This document shows, in pieces, positions 1 through 8,518 of a stretch of DNA of 64,000 nucleotides. The notes below the pieces were generated by a model. It saw only the letters and a program-made list of their open reading frames with translations. It was not told the origin of the DNA and did not search any database. Origin of the DNA: Cupriavidus oxalaticus. Lineage in GTDB: Bacteria; Pseudomonadota; Gammaproteobacteria; Burkholderiales; Burkholderiaceae. Numbering within the stretch: position 1 is the stretch's first letter; each line of letters opens with the position of its first letter. The DNA lies in NCBI RefSeq assembly GCF_004768545.1, contig NZ_CP038639.1, positions 186,001 through 250,000 of the forward strand. The letters run 5' to 3'. The position numbers and the translations under genes are program-made.

Positions 1-1
1 C

Positions 2-769
2 CGTTCGAGCAAGCCTGTTACCCCCACAGCGGTTGGCCGCCGTATTTATCAATTCGCAATTCAGTTGCTGCGGGACGCAGACCGGCTTATAAGTATCACC
101 GCTGAGGAAGAAGAGCCGAGCGGTACATTCCGACTGGGGTTGACGCAGGTTGTCGCGGATGTAGCGTTGTTTGAAGCCGTTAAGCAAATGAAGGCAGACT
201 TTCCGCGCCTCGATCTACGGTGTCTTACCGAATGGAGTTCGGGGCTGCAGCGGGAGCTCGATGCGGGTCGCCTGGACGCTGCAACGCTGATGCTTGTTTC
301 AGGAAGTGAACCTCCGCCGAGTGTGCAGCGGAGGTTCATTGCCACAATCGAGGTCTTGGTTGTCCAGAGCAAACGCAGGCCCCTCGTGGCGAAAATAGCC
401 AGCGTCGATGAACTTGCTGAGAAAGAGTGGATCCTGAATCCCTTGGGCTGCGGCTATCGAGCCGCTCTGCAACGCGCGGTGGAAGGCGCAGGAAAGCAGG
501 TGCGATTGGGGGTAGATACGCAGGGCACCGAGACGCAACTGCGCTTGGTGGCTGCGGGCTTTGGCCTAGGTTTGGCTCCCAGGAGTCTGCTCAAACAAAG
601 TGCCCATATGAAGGACCTTGCGATCGTGCAAGTGCCTGACTTTTCGCTCAGCCTGGACGTCTGGCTTATTCACGCGATCGAAGTCGGCAATCTTAAGCGT
701 GCTATGAGCGCACTGGGCGATGTTCTCTCTCAGACTTTTGGGTTGTATCAGTCTGTCAAAAGGTCTTGA
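2..769 (+). CDS. LysR-family regulator, 5' end outside window
   Basis: The reading frame is open from the first bases of the window. Its first residues (KPVTPTAVGRRIYQF) match the end of a LysR helix-turn-helix domain, the usual 'LTeaGr' segment, so the true start lies upstream. The rest is a LysR effector-binding domain of about 230 residues (GTFRLGLTQ..., later GFGLGLAPRSLL). A TTG at 65 would start only a headless domain and is not a credible start. The target genes are not visible. The family assignment is firm; the effector is unknown. Confidence 0.8.
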   Translation, partial: RSSKPVTPTAVGRRIYQFAIQLLRDADRLISITAEEEEPSGTFRLGLTQVVADVALFEAVKQMKADFPRLDLRCLTEWSSGLQRELDAGRLDAATLMLVSGSEPPPSVQRRFIATIEVLVVQSKRRPLVAKIASVDELAEKEWILNPLGCGYRAALQRAVEGAGKQVRLGVDTQGTETQLRLVAAGFGLGLAPRSLLKQSAHMKDLAIVQVPDFSLSLDVWLIHAIEVGNLKRAMSALGDVLSQTFGLYQSVKRS

Positions 770-842
770 TGACAATGTGTTGGGGCGTACCTTTCGCTAG
801 CAGGTTGGTTGAAGGCAGCGCCGAGACTGTTACCGCTTCAGT

Positions 843-1448
843 CTACTTCGTGAATGTTCCATTGGTTGAGCATTCTCCGTCGAGCGCTGGTAGCCATTGG
901 AGCATCTGATGCGCTAGGGTATCCACGGCGAATGCATCTACGTGAACCTTCTCGCCGAGGATGGGATCGTCGGATACGCGAAATCCCTCTAACGATGCGA
1001 GCGCCGTTCGCACTTCCGCCTGATATCGGTAGCTGCTGATGACGCCCGCAGCGTGAACGACGCAATTTCGGACGGTAACTATTTGGCGAAGTGTCTGGAT
1101 TTCCCTGGTCAGCCGATGTGCGATCTTGCTGTTGAGATAGTTGAGGACATGCACCGCCTCGTTTTCCTCTTTTGGCTCGATGGGCGGTGGTGAGGAAAGG
1201 CGATTGGCGAACAAGCGCATGCACCACTCAACGGAAGTCATGAACGATATGAGGCCGGCGTAGCGCACGGTCTGCGAAAAGCCGATGTCGAACCGAAGTT
1301 CGGCTGACTCAATGATCTGTTCACGAGCCTGCGAAAGTGAATGACTATTCGTGGGCGCAAGCTCCAGCGCGTTGGCTTCGTTGTGTGCCCGTTGGAGTTC
1401 TCGGCTACGCTGCCAGGTCAGGTTGCTCTCGGAGAAATCGTAGAACAA
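843..1448 (-). CDS. Hypothetical protein, 201 aa
   Basis: I do not recognise this protein. It is soluble and mainly alpha-helical by composition, with no signal peptide or membrane span. It carries many charged residues and a segment NSKIAHRLTREIQTLRQIVTVRNCVVHAAG that resembles HEPN-like or other small helical proteins, but no motif is diagnostic. It converges on the lysR gene to its left. Its start lies about 30 bases from a repeat that I take for the left end of the Tn7-like element, so it may be flanking DNA rather than cargo. Confidence 0.55.
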   Translation of the reverse strand: MFYDFSESNLTWQRSRELQRAHNEANALELAPTNSHSLSQAREQIIESAELRFDIGFSQTVRYAGLISFMTSVEWCMRLFANRLSSPPPIEPKEENEAVHVLNYLNSKIAHRLTREIQTLRQIVTVRNCVVHAAGVISSYRYQAEVRTALASLEGFRVSDDPILGEKVHVDAFAVDTLAHQMLQWLPALDGECSTNGTFTK

Positions 1449-1476
1449 AGGAAGAGTGTCACCGTTACCGAAGGAA

Positions 1477-1490
1477 TGTCGTCAATTCGC
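1477..1490. repeat. Candidate left-end transposase site
   Basis: The sequence TGTCGTCAATTCGC occurs here. Its 11-base core is the exact reverse complement of GCGAATTGACG at 7251-7261, on the other side of the tni genes. Related bases (GTGTCAATCG) occur at 1581-1590. Tn7-like elements carry several transposase sites per end, so this fits the left end of the module. The terminal base and target duplication could not be fixed. Confidence 0.4.
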
Positions 1491-1680
1491 GCGGCACGGC
1501 GCCGCCATGGGACGCATCATCAAAAAAATCAAGGACTTAGGCCGAGCGAACTAATATTGTCACCGGCTGAGAGGTGCGAAGTGTCAATCGAAGGCGTGCA
1601 AATGTCTGCGCGGACCCGGAATGCTACGCGGACTCCATCTGGCGAGCCGAGATCGGAGAGCCGAAGCGGTAAACGTCCTT

Positions 1681-2364
1681 CTACCCATGGCTCCGGCATC
1701 CCAGGCCTTGCTCAAAGTACGAGCGCGCGAACGCTATGCGTTGGTCCGGCCTCATGGGCCGTGGTCGGTCGGGTCGCCAAGCCCGGTTGCCATAGAATGC
1801 ATGACAATGCGCGCAACGGTGTGGTGCCTCGAGAAGCTGCACATTCAGGCAATACGGCGCTTCATGTCCGCACTGCCTACATGCCGACTCCACGGGGCAA
1901 CGATGCGCAGGACATCGACTCGCGGTTTCTAGTTGGTGCAAGAGGGAGTGGTACCCACGCACCATACAGAAATGGCAGTAGCGAAACACCTCGCTATAGC
2001 GTCGCCGATTGGTTTCCTCGATGAGTGCCATGTGCAGCGATTTTGTTGGCAAGCCCAGCGCTTCGTTCAGCCGAACGACATCGATGAATCCCCTCTTCGG
2101 CGGAAGGCTCTCGTAGGGATCGATGTCCAACCTCATCAACCGCATCACAGCGACACCTGACAAGGCATTCGCTACTTTGAGCTTCCACAAGATCGAGACG
2201 AGCGATTCCCGTGGGTCGATCCACTTCTTGTCGAACACGTAGCCTAGCGCCGGGGTGAGCTTCGCCTCGTCGAGCGTGAGGATAGGAAAGCGCGGCCGCC
2301 TTAGAAGGCCCTCACAAGGCGGCGGCGACGAGCACGCGTCCGATTGCATGGCGTGACTGGACAT
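1681..2364 (-). CDS. tniQ: TniQ-family transposition protein
   Basis: TniQ proteins help to select the target site in Tn5053- and Tn7-like transposition. This 227-aa protein has the typical C-terminal zinc-binding block: FRYCHFCMVRGYHS, then CPAHRCPVESACRQCG and HRCAHCHAF, giving repeated CxxC pairs. The N-terminal 50 residues overlap the end of tniB by 53 bases, so a later start is possible. It is the last gene of a leftward tnsA-like/tniA/tniB/tniQ set. It is shorter than many TniQ proteins (about 400 aa) and may lack the usual C-terminal half. Confidence 0.75.
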   Translation of the reverse strand: MSSHAMQSDACSSPPPCEGLLRRPRFPILTLDEAKLTPALGYVFDKKWIDPRESLVSILWKLKVANALSGVAVMRLMRLDIDPYESLPPKRGFIDVVRLNEALGLPTKSLHMALIEETNRRRYSEVFRYCHFCMVRGYHSLLHQLETASRCPAHRCPVESACRQCGHEAPYCLNVQLLEAPHRCAHCHAFYGNRAWRPDRPRPMRPDQRIAFARSYFEQGLGCRSHG

Positions 2365-3295
2365 AACCGGAATGCCGTACAGCGTGAGCCCATAACGCAG
2401 GCTCGGGACAATAGCCCGGGCAATCCCTGAGCTCGCTATCCTTTAACAGGATCTCTACGGCACGGGCGAAGGATTCCATTGGAATCTCCAGGGTGCCAGG
2501 CAAGCTGGCCTTGTGGTGCGCCGTCTCGAACGCGTCCCACAGCGCGTCGGCATCGTTGACCAGTCGATAGCCAGCGTCAAAGGCTTGCGGAACGTAAAAT
2601 CGGGTAAAGCTCCATTCGCTACGCTCAGGATAAGCCGTCTCGTCATAGCCGCTCAGACACGTCGCCACGTCCTTCGCATTTCGAATGCCGTAGAAGGCCA
2701 ATTCCTCGACCATCAGCCGCGCGACGATCTGCGTCTTCCCTGCCAACTGCATGGCCGTCTTCTGCGCAAGCAATTCCTGCTGCCCGACGAGGAAGGTGAA
2801 CAGCTTGATCTGCTGTCGATCCAACGCATCGTGAACATCACGCAGCCATTCGTATTCATTGTCGTTGTAGCGCTGCGCCTCATCACCGAAGAGCAGAACC
2901 GTGCCACTGCCTGCCCGAGCCGCGGCCTCACGTATCCTCAGCGCGAGGCGCAGACGTTTGGCCGGATTGGAGCCAGCGTTAGGATCCTGGTCGCCAACCG
3001 CCTCAAGCAGGTTTGCGAAGAACGGCCCTTCCGCATGCCTCGGCTTGTGTTCGCATCTTGCGTGGTAGCTGGTCATCCGTGGGTGATTGCGTGCCAATAG
3101 CAATCGCACGTACTCGATCGCCCGCGTCTTACCGATGCGCGACGGGCCGTAGATCAGGGCGCCCATGATCCTGTAGCGCAGACATCGAGTGACCAGTTCG
3201 TAGAGCTCTTCGATAGCCGGCGTGGCGATACGATAGTTGCCGGTGACCAACGGGTGCAGCGATGGATCGATCGGACGCGGTATCTGAAGCGACAT
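2312..3295 (-). CDS. tniB: TniB-like AAA ATPase of transposon
   Basis: This is an ATP-dependent transposition accessory protein of 327 aa. A Walker A (GPSRIGKT, near residue 53) and a Walker B (LLFGDEAQRY) are present, and the following ...FLVGQQELL is typical of TniB/TnsC AAA proteins that recruit the transposase to target DNA. The frame is open further upstream to 3592, but the ATG at 3295 sits just before the recognised domain, while the upstream residues are low-complexity and overlap tniA. It overlaps tniQ by 53 bases and lies 25 bases after tniA. Confidence 0.8.
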   Translation of the reverse strand: MSLQIPRPIDPSLHPLVTGNYRIATPAIEELYELVTRCLRYRIMGALIYGPSRIGKTRAIEYVRLLLARNHPRMTSYHARCEHKPRHAEGPFFANLLEAVGDQDPNAGSNPAKRLRLALRIREAAARAGSGTVLLFGDEAQRYNDNEYEWLRDVHDALDRQQIKLFTFLVGQQELLAQKTAMQLAGKTQIVARLMVEELAFYGIRNAKDVATCLSGYDETAYPERSEWSFTRFYVPQAFDAGYRLVNDADALWDAFETAHHKASLPGTLEIPMESFARAVEILLKDSELRDCPGYCPEPALWAHAVRHSGYVQSRHAIGRVLVAAAL

Positions 3296-3320
3296 GATGA
3301 CTCCCTCGCGAAGGACAGGG

Positions 3321-4250
3321 TTAAAAGACTTGGCCGGTACCGATAGACAGCTTCTTCGGTCGCGTCGGTGTTTTTTTCTGCTCGGAAGCCTTGTCTGCTT
3401 TCTGCTCTGACTCGGCGTTCGTTGCGGTCTGGGCGGCGGATGCTCCCCGCCCCATCGCAGTTCGCGCCGTCGGCGCGGATGACAGAATCCGCTTTGCTTC
3501 CGCCAGTTCGGATGCCGCCTTCCGTGACTTCTTTGCTTGCGCCATCTTTCCGTCGACGTAGTCTCCGATGGGATCCGCATCCACTGGCCCACGCGACCGC
3601 TTCTTGTCTTTCTTCTCCTGATTGATTTGCTGGCGTAGTTTCAGGTTATGCCGTATCACGCCCCAAGCCCCTTGCGCCTCCAAGACCCCAAACTCCGCGC
3701 CGTCTGGTTGGAACGCGCGGACACAGCGAAGATCATCGGCATTCAGGTAGATAAGCAAGCTCTTGCCGATCAAATCCGTGCTGCACGCAAGGACGATGCT
3801 TGTGTAGCGCACACCATACAAGTTGATGTGCGGTCGAACGCCCTGCTGGAGATATGCTCGTACGGTGCAACGCTTGGCCGATTGCATTAGACAAAGGGTA
3901 CGGCGACGATGCTCTGGCAGCCATGTCACCAACTGTTCCTTGCCGCGAATGAAATACTCCATCGCTTCAAGCGGCGTGACATTGTTCAGGCCGGCATGCG
4001 GCGTGCCGTTGTAGCTCGCAATAGCGTATTCGACCAGCTCCTCTAACTCGTCAAACGACACATACAAGCGTAGCTTTCCCTTCGGATCGGCCAGCGCGCG
4101 CCGCAAATCACGGGGATGCGAACCCGTGTAGCCAGGCAATCTGGAAGACAGCCTGCTCGCAATAGTCCCGAAGAAGCGTTCGATGTAGGGGCGATCATCG
4201 GGACTGTACTTCGGTCCTGCGTCTGCGCAACAGCCAACGAACTCACACAT
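3321..4250 (-). pseudogene. tniA: tniA/tnsB-like transposase, C-terminal fragment
   Basis: This frame carries the third catalytic acid of the DDE retroviral-integrase fold (DDRPYIERFFGTI), then the Mu-type C-terminal domain and a basic, lysine-rich tail rich in Ala, Glu and Lys. Such a tail usually contacts the AAA partner. The first two catalytic aspartates lie in the neighbouring frame (4243-5049). The two frames overlap only at 4243-4271, so one base shift there separates them. A start at the ATG at 4250 would give a protein without a complete active site. Confidence 0.75.
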
Positions 4251-5049
4251 TAGCCTTCGCGTTGTCCAGCTTCATCCATTCCCAGGTTGTATACGCCAGC
4301 TCTGGGAGGCGCTGTGAGGGAAAGCCGTCGTGCGGACCGTAGGCCAAACCAGGAATCGTGAAGTCGCGCAGTCGATGCGGCTCCAGGGCCGACTCGATGG
4401 TCTTGATGACGTCGTAGCGACTATACTCGCGGCAAATCGCAAGATGAAAGCCCAGCACCGCACGCGTGCAGACATCGATGATCGCAAGGAGCCAAACGCG
4501 TTCGATCTCGAATTCGTGTTCAAAGCCCAATGCATCGCGTACGACCACCTTCAGCCGGATATCGAGTCGGTGGCCGTCGAACTCCACGACCTGGTAGGGG
4601 CGCATGGCCGGCCGACTTTCCGCCTTATCGTAGTGCGGCAGCCCTTTCAGGTGAGTGGCGCCAGCCGCCCGTGCCGCGGTGCGGAAACTGCGGGACAACT
4701 CGTCTTTGAGGCGCGCGGATAGCGACCGAATGGCACCACCTTCCGTATTGAAGGGGTAATCCACTGCCGTCAGGCCCAGGGACCGGCATTGCCACAGAAA
4801 CTCCCCGTGCAGAGCATGCAGGCCGACCAAGCGCGTATGAAGTCGTCCATTGGTATGCACCTGTTTGAGCAACACGCGGCACTGCTTTATTTTTAGGAGC
4901 AGCCATCCTGCCAGCGCCGGATAGCTTTCTAAGAAGAGCGCGAACGCGCCGGCTTTACCCCGTCCATCTTCGCTGGGCCGACCATTGACGGGACTTATGC
5001 GGACGTACTCATTGACCCGCACGTGAGGTGTTCTGTCCAGCGCGGACAC
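4243..5049 (-). pseudogene. tniA: tniA/tnsB-like transposase, catalytic-core fragment
   Basis: This frame holds the central part of the transposase. It has the first catalytic Asp in YQVVEFDGHRL, the typical LAIIDVCTRAVLGFHL strand pair, and the second Asp in WMKLDNAKAN. It then meets a TGA. The matching Glu is in the next frame (3321-4250). The start is only the first GTG after the IS3 element that separates this piece from the N-terminal fragment at 6279-6575. The gene is therefore broken twice, unless the downstream shift is a recoding event. Confidence 0.75.
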
Positions 5050-5056
5050 GTCTGGT

Positions 5057-5965
5057 TCATGCTGCAGCTAGTCGACTGAGGTAGCTTGCAGCGACTTCGC
5101 CTGGCGTTCGGTACCCCAACTTCGAATGGCGCCGTTGGCGATTGTAAAAAATCTCAATGTACTCACGGACAGAGGCCATGGCTTCCAGCCGGGTGGCATA
5201 CCGATGGTGGTACACCAACTCTGCTTTCAGGCTGCCCCAGAAGCTTTCCATGGGCGCATTGTCGTAGCAGTTTCCCTTGCGTGACATCGAAGCCAGCATG
5301 CCGAACTGCGCTAGCAACCTGCGATAGCCGTGAGCACAGTATTGGCTGCCCCGGTCTGAATGATGAATCAGGCCGGGCCGTGGCCGCTTGCTGCGCACCG
5401 CCCGGAACAGCGCCTCGCCCACCAATTCCTGTGTCATTCTGGGCCCCATCGCGTAGCCCACGATCTCGCACGTGTACAGGTCCTTGATTCCTGCCAGGTA
5501 CAACCAACCCTCATCGGTCGCGATATACGTGATGTCTGTCACCCACGCGGCATTTGGCCTGTCGGCTTCAAATTTCTGCTCCAGTAGGTTGGGCGCCACT
5601 GGCAGATTATGAGCCGAGCGAGTTGTCGCTACGAATCGACGCTTTTGCCGACACCGAATCCCCATCTCGTTGCGCAATCTGGCCAGCCGATCACGGCCGA
5701 CCACGAATCCATCGCCAGCCAGCTCGCGCTGCAGGCGCCGCGTACCGTACGTCTGACGCGTGCGCTTGTGGGCTGCCCGGATCGCCAGACGCAGCCGCTC
5801 CTGTTCCGGACTGAGCCCGTAAGGTCTGTGTGTCCAGTCGTAGTAGCCACTGCGCGAGACCCCCAATACCCGGCACATCAACTTCACCGGATACACTTCT
5901 CGCCATTGACTCACGAACGCGTACCGGGCAGTGATTCCCTGGCGAAGTACGCCGCGGCTTTTTTT
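5057..5965 (-). CDS. IS3-family transposase OrfB (made as OrfAB)
   Basis: This is the catalytic DDE subunit of an IS3 transposase. The motifs are WVTDITYI (D), HHSDRGSQY (D) and NAPMESFWGSLKAE (E), with the HTH_21 region (YGTRRLQREL) before them and the IS3 C-terminal FYNRQRRHSKLGY. It has no start codon with a credible ribosome site. The frame runs on from orfA by a -1 shift at the A7 run, as in functional IS3 elements, to give a fusion ending at 5057. The element appears intact and potentially active. Confidence 0.9.
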   Translation of the reverse strand, partial: KKSRGVLRQGITARYAFVSQWREVYPVKLMCRVLGVSRSGYYDWTHRPYGLSPEQERLRLAIRAAHKRTRQTYGTRRLQRELAGDGFVVGRDRLARLRNEMGIRCRQKRRFVATTRSAHNLPVAPNLLEQKFEADRPNAAWVTDITYIATDEGWLYLAGIKDLYTCEIVGYAMGPRMTQELVGEALFRAVRSKRPRPGLIHHSDRGSQYCAHGYRRLLAQFGMLASMSRKGNCYDNAPMESFWGSLKAELVYHHRYATRLEAMASVREYIEIFYNRQRRHSKLGYRTPGEVAASYLSRLAAA

Positions 5966-6222
5966 ACAATATCGCGCTCCAGCCTCGCCTCGGCCAGCTC
6001 CTTGCGCAGCCTCGCATTCTCCGCCGCCAACTCTGCCACTGTCACGCCCCCTGGTGCCGCTGCTGTTCCAGGCGCCTTGGCTTTCGACACCCAATTCGTC
6101 AACGTGCCCTTCGGAATCCCCAGACGCTGCGCGGCCGACTGCAGCGTCAGTCCCTGTTCCAGCACCAGTCTCACGGCCTCTGCCTGAAACTCTTCCCCGT
6201 ACGTCTGTCTTGCCTTGCTCAT
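5911..6222 (-). CDS. IS3-family transposase OrfA
   Basis: This is the DNA-binding half of the IS3 transposase, 103 aa. The helix-turn-helix is GLTLQSAAQRLGIPKGTLTNWVSKA. A leucine-zipper-like stretch (LAAENARLRKELAEARLERDI) follows and mediates OrfAB dimerisation. The ATG at 6222 (MSKARQTYGEEFQ) is preferred over 6243 because IS3 OrfA proteins begin at this point. Its 3' part overlaps orfB, and the slippery A7 lies in its last third. Confidence 0.9.
   Translation of the reverse strand: MSKARQTYGEEFQAEAVRLVLEQGLTLQSAAQRLGIPKGTLTNWVSKAKAPGTAAAPGGVTVAELAAENARLRKELAEARLERDIVKKAAAYFARESLPGTRS
5959..5965 (-). other. Programmed -1 frameshift site of IS3 element
   Basis: Seven consecutive A residues on the minus strand (A AAA AAG read in the orfA frame as ...VKKAA) lie just where orfA and orfB overlap. 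Slippage by one base gives the CKKSRG... join into orfB. This is the standard recoding signal of IS3 elements, so the two frames do not mean a broken transposase. Confidence 0.85.
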
Positions 6223-6278
6223 CTGTGCACACTCCTGATCCACGATCTTAATCTAAGGACCAAGCGTGTCCGCCTCGA

Positions 6279-6575
6279 TCAGGCTACCTCAACGTACCTC
6301 AGCAAGGCGCGGAATCCAAAGATGCGTCCGTCAGGATGCAGCGCCAAGCCTCGCTCGAGCCACCGATAGAGCTGTCGACGGTCCACGCCGGTTGCCTTCT
6401 CAATTTCCTTGACACTTTCGCCGCTCGCGTAACGCTCGATGGCCTGTACTCTGACCTTTGTGACCTCGCGCACTTCGGCGTCAAGCTCCGTCCAGGCTAT
6501 GCTAGGCCAAGCGTTCAAATCGAGGGATTGGAGCTCAGGCTTTCGGCGAGGCATCATCGGACTCCCTGACTGCAA
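6279..6575 (-). pseudogene. tniA: tniA/tnsB-like transposase, N-terminal fragment
   Basis: This 98-residue piece is the DNA-binding N-terminus of the transposase of the Tn7-like module. It has a helix-turn-helix (SGESVKEIEKATGVDRRQLYRWLERGL) followed by DGRIFGFRALLRY. It stops at the right end of the IS3 element, where the TGA is formed by IS sequence. It overlaps the tnsA-like gene by 41 bases, as expected in a compact transposition operon. The remainder of the protein lies beyond the IS at 5049 and 4250. Confidence 0.7.
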
Positions 6576-7182
6576 ACTTCGTCATCCACGACAATGCGTC
6601 GGTTCGCAGTTCCTCAGCATGCACGCGACCGGTATGCAGCAGATTGAAGATGGCGGCGCGCACAAGCACTGGGTCGCCTTTCGAGAACTCTCGCTCGATG
6701 GCTGAAAGCGGCTTTGGACTGGCGACAAAGCGCTCGACGGCGTCAAGTAATGACACCGACACGAGCCCTTGCGTGGCTACGATACTGGGCAGCATACGCA
6801 GCCAGTTTTCGATCCAGACGCGTGAAGCGGCGTGTTCGGCCGCGTCGACCAACCGAACATTGACCGCATCAGCGTTCAACTCGAGGCCCTCCTTCGCTTC
6901 TTCATCGATCACTGGATCCGGCAGGAGGATCAACTCTTGACGATCGGAGTACGAGACCAGGAAGTCTGCTAAGTGCCGCCTCTCTCGAAACTGAATGAAC
7001 CCGGGGCGCTCACAAAAGTGGCCGATTGCCGGATCGGATTCGATCAAGACCCATTGATCGAACGCACAGCGTCGGTAGAAAGTCAGCCGACGCTTCAGCT
7101 TTGGACTGAATGCTTCGAAGCGGTGCGCACCGCGCGGGCGGACGAGCGCAACCGGCTCCGCTATATGCAGAGAATCTTCCAT
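6535..7182 (-). CDS. TnsA-like endonuclease subunit, active site degenerate
   Basis: The 215-aa protein has the layout of TnsA, the subunit that cuts the 5' ends in Tn7-like transposition. The N-terminal half is a restriction-enzyme-like fold (SDPAIGHFCERPGFIQF, then RHLADFLV with the catalytic-type Asp). The C-terminal half is a winged helix (LSAIEREFSKGDPVLVRAAIFNLLHTGRV). The Lys normally found after the Asp strand ('EVK') is replaced by ILLPDP, and the N-terminal Glu is not in place. It probably binds but may not cleave. It is the first gene of the tni set. The assignment is by fold pattern and is moderately sure. Confidence 0.6.
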   Translation of the reverse strand: MEDSLHIAEPVALVRPRGAHRFEAFSPKLKRRLTFYRRCAFDQWVLIESDPAIGHFCERPGFIQFRERRHLADFLVSYSDRQELILLPDPVIDEEAKEGLELNADAVNVRLVDAAEHAASRVWIENWLRMLPSIVATQGLVSVSLLDAVERFVASPKPLSAIEREFSKGDPVLVRAAIFNLLHTGRVHAEELRTDALSWMTKFAVRESDDASPKA

Positions 7183-7221
7183 GAGATCAATGCCTTACGA
7201 GCGGGATTCGAAGTCTAGGAC

Positions 7222-7261
7222 GCCAATTGACGAAATTAATCCGGACTAATGCGAATTGACG
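7222..7261. repeat. Candidate right-end transposase sites
   Basis: Two related motifs lie 29 bases apart: GCCAATTGACGAAATTAAT from 7222 and GCGAATTGACGATTTTCC from 7251. The second contains the exact inverse of the left-end core at 1480-1490. A further inverted copy (GTGTCAATTCACC) begins at 7291. Multiple binding sites at one end are typical of Tn7-like transposons. The terminal bases are uncertain; homology of the truncated sdhC-like gene suggests the border is between 7291 and about 7373. Confidence 0.45.
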
Positions 7262-7372
7262 ATTTTCCTTCGCTGGGAGTGCAAGCAATAGTGTCAATTC
7301 ACCGGCCGGATTTCTATATTCGATGCGGGTTCCAGCTGGATTCCGGAGTGACAGACTTGCTCCGTTCTACGA

Positions 7373-7563
7373 TGGACCGCCACGCTGATTACGAACAGCG
7401 AATAGAACGGAATCCAGAGCAGGCTGCCCTGCGTGCGGGAAAGGATCTCGGCAGCAGTCAAGCCGCCACGGACTGCGTAGAGAATCACGCCCAGATGCAC
7501 GAGCACGAATGGCGCCATGACCATTGCGCTGAGACGCTGGAGTGCGAACAGACGCTGCTCCAT
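7373..7563 (-). pseudogene. Truncated sdhC-like membrane anchor
   Basis: The first 64 residues (MEQRLFALQRLSAMVMAPFVLVHLG...TQGSLLWIPFYSLFVISVAVH) resemble the cytochrome-b-type anchor of succinate dehydrogenase/fumarate reductase, with its two first hydrophobic helices and the LVHLG heme-type histidine. After residue 64 the translation becomes unrelated and stops at 7294. The change coincides with the right edge of the Tn7-like module, so the transposon or a later deletion cut the gene. It lies 3 bases after sdhB-like and is surely part of the same former operon. Confidence 0.65.
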
Positions 7564-7565
7564 GG

Positions 7566-8300
7566 TCAGTCACCTCCCTTCAGGAATTGCAACAGCGCAT
7601 TTTTCTTGAGCCCTGCAATGCTGCCCGTCGGGCTCAGGCTCACAGGGCAGTGCGTCATGCAATTTCCCTGCGTATGGCAGGAATTGCAGCTGCTACCCGA
7701 CGTCGCCTTCTTCAGCACGTCCTTCGGATCGGCATGACGTTCGTCGTTGAACAGGGTCCACGCGCGGTTCAGCGCGGCGGGTCCGAGATACTCCTTGTCC
7801 CATGACACGACGTCGCACGAGGCATAGCAAACGCCGCAGTTGATGCATTCGATGGCGGCGTCGGCCATCTTGCGTTTCTTGCTTGTCGGGGACACCGCTG
7901 CCGGCGGATCGTGGCGCGTCGCCGTGCCGACGAACGTGTTGCCGGCCTTCTTCCATTTGTCGAAGAACTCCGACATGTCGACCACCAGGTCCTTGATGCG
8001 GGGCATATTGCGCAACGGCTCGATGACGATCACGCCATCCTCTTCCACGCGGCTGACGTGCGTGCGGCATGTCCAGCGTGGCTTGCCGTTCACGGTCATC
8101 GCGCAGGACCCGCAGACGCCCACCCGGCATGCGTAGCGGTAGGACAACGTCGGATCGATGCGGCGCTGCACTTCGGTCACCACGTCAAGCACGGTCTGGT
8201 TCTCGCGCCACGGCACTTCATAGGTTTTGAAATCGCCTTCGCCGGTGCCCCGGGCAATGCGTACCGTAAGCATGCGTTGCGCGGCCTTTGTCGCCTCCAT
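7566..8300 (-). CDS. sdhB: Succinate dehydrogenase/fumarate reductase iron-sulfur subunit
   Basis: This electron-transfer subunit passes electrons between the flavoprotein and the membrane anchor. The plant-type [2Fe-2S] site is clear (YRYACRVGVCGSCAMTVNG...WTC). The two cluster sites of the C-terminal ferredoxin domain follow (IECINCGVCYASC and SCNSCHTQGNCMTHCP). The ATG at 8300 is chosen because GGGAGA lies at a good distance, while the ATG at 8318 adds six unconserved residues. The next gene (sdhC-like) is truncated and no flavoprotein gene is present upstream, so the complex cannot be made from this locus alone. Confidence 0.85.
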   Translation of the reverse strand: MEATKAAQRMLTVRIARGTGEGDFKTYEVPWRENQTVLDVVTEVQRRIDPTLSYRYACRVGVCGSCAMTVNGKPRWTCRTHVSRVEEDGVIVIEPLRNMPRIKDLVVDMSEFFDKWKKAGNTFVGTATRHDPPAAVSPTSKKRKMADAAIECINCGVCYASCDVVSWDKEYLGPAALNRAWTLFNDERHADPKDVLKKATSGSSCNSCHTQGNCMTHCPVSLSPTGSIAGLKKNALLQFLKGGD

Positions 8301-8518
8301 CACTCTCTCCCGTTTCATTCAATGCGCTGACGCGCCAACCTGTTTGCGCGCGAAGACCGGCGCCTGATGACCTTCCATCTGATGTTCGGCCGTGGTCTTC
8401 TGCGGTTGAGTTGAAACAAGTTTAAGTAATCGATATTTCTGAATCAATAATATATAACTTGATATTTTTTGAACTAAATGCGGAAAAATGGCGCTTGGCG
8501 CACTCGTTGTGCGGGCTG

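Larger units (their letters stand above)
5034..6281 (-). mobile_element. IS3-family insertion sequence, 1248 bp
   Basis: The ends are imperfect inverted repeats. The left begins TGTCCAGCGCGGACACG and the right, read inward, begins TGATCGAGGCGGACACG. Both start with TG, as IS3 elements do. Inside are orfA and orfB in a -1 relationship with an A7 slippery run. The element splits the transposase gene of the Tn7-like module. No 3-5 bp target duplication is visible at the junctions, and joining the flanks does not restore the reading frame. A deletion or recombination beside the IS is therefore likely. Confidence 0.85.

Noticed and set aside
5057..6222. IS3 transposase as a frameshifted pseudogene
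   Set aside because: The shift sits on an A7 run in the orfA/orfB overlap, the normal recoding signal of the family, and all catalytic residues are present.
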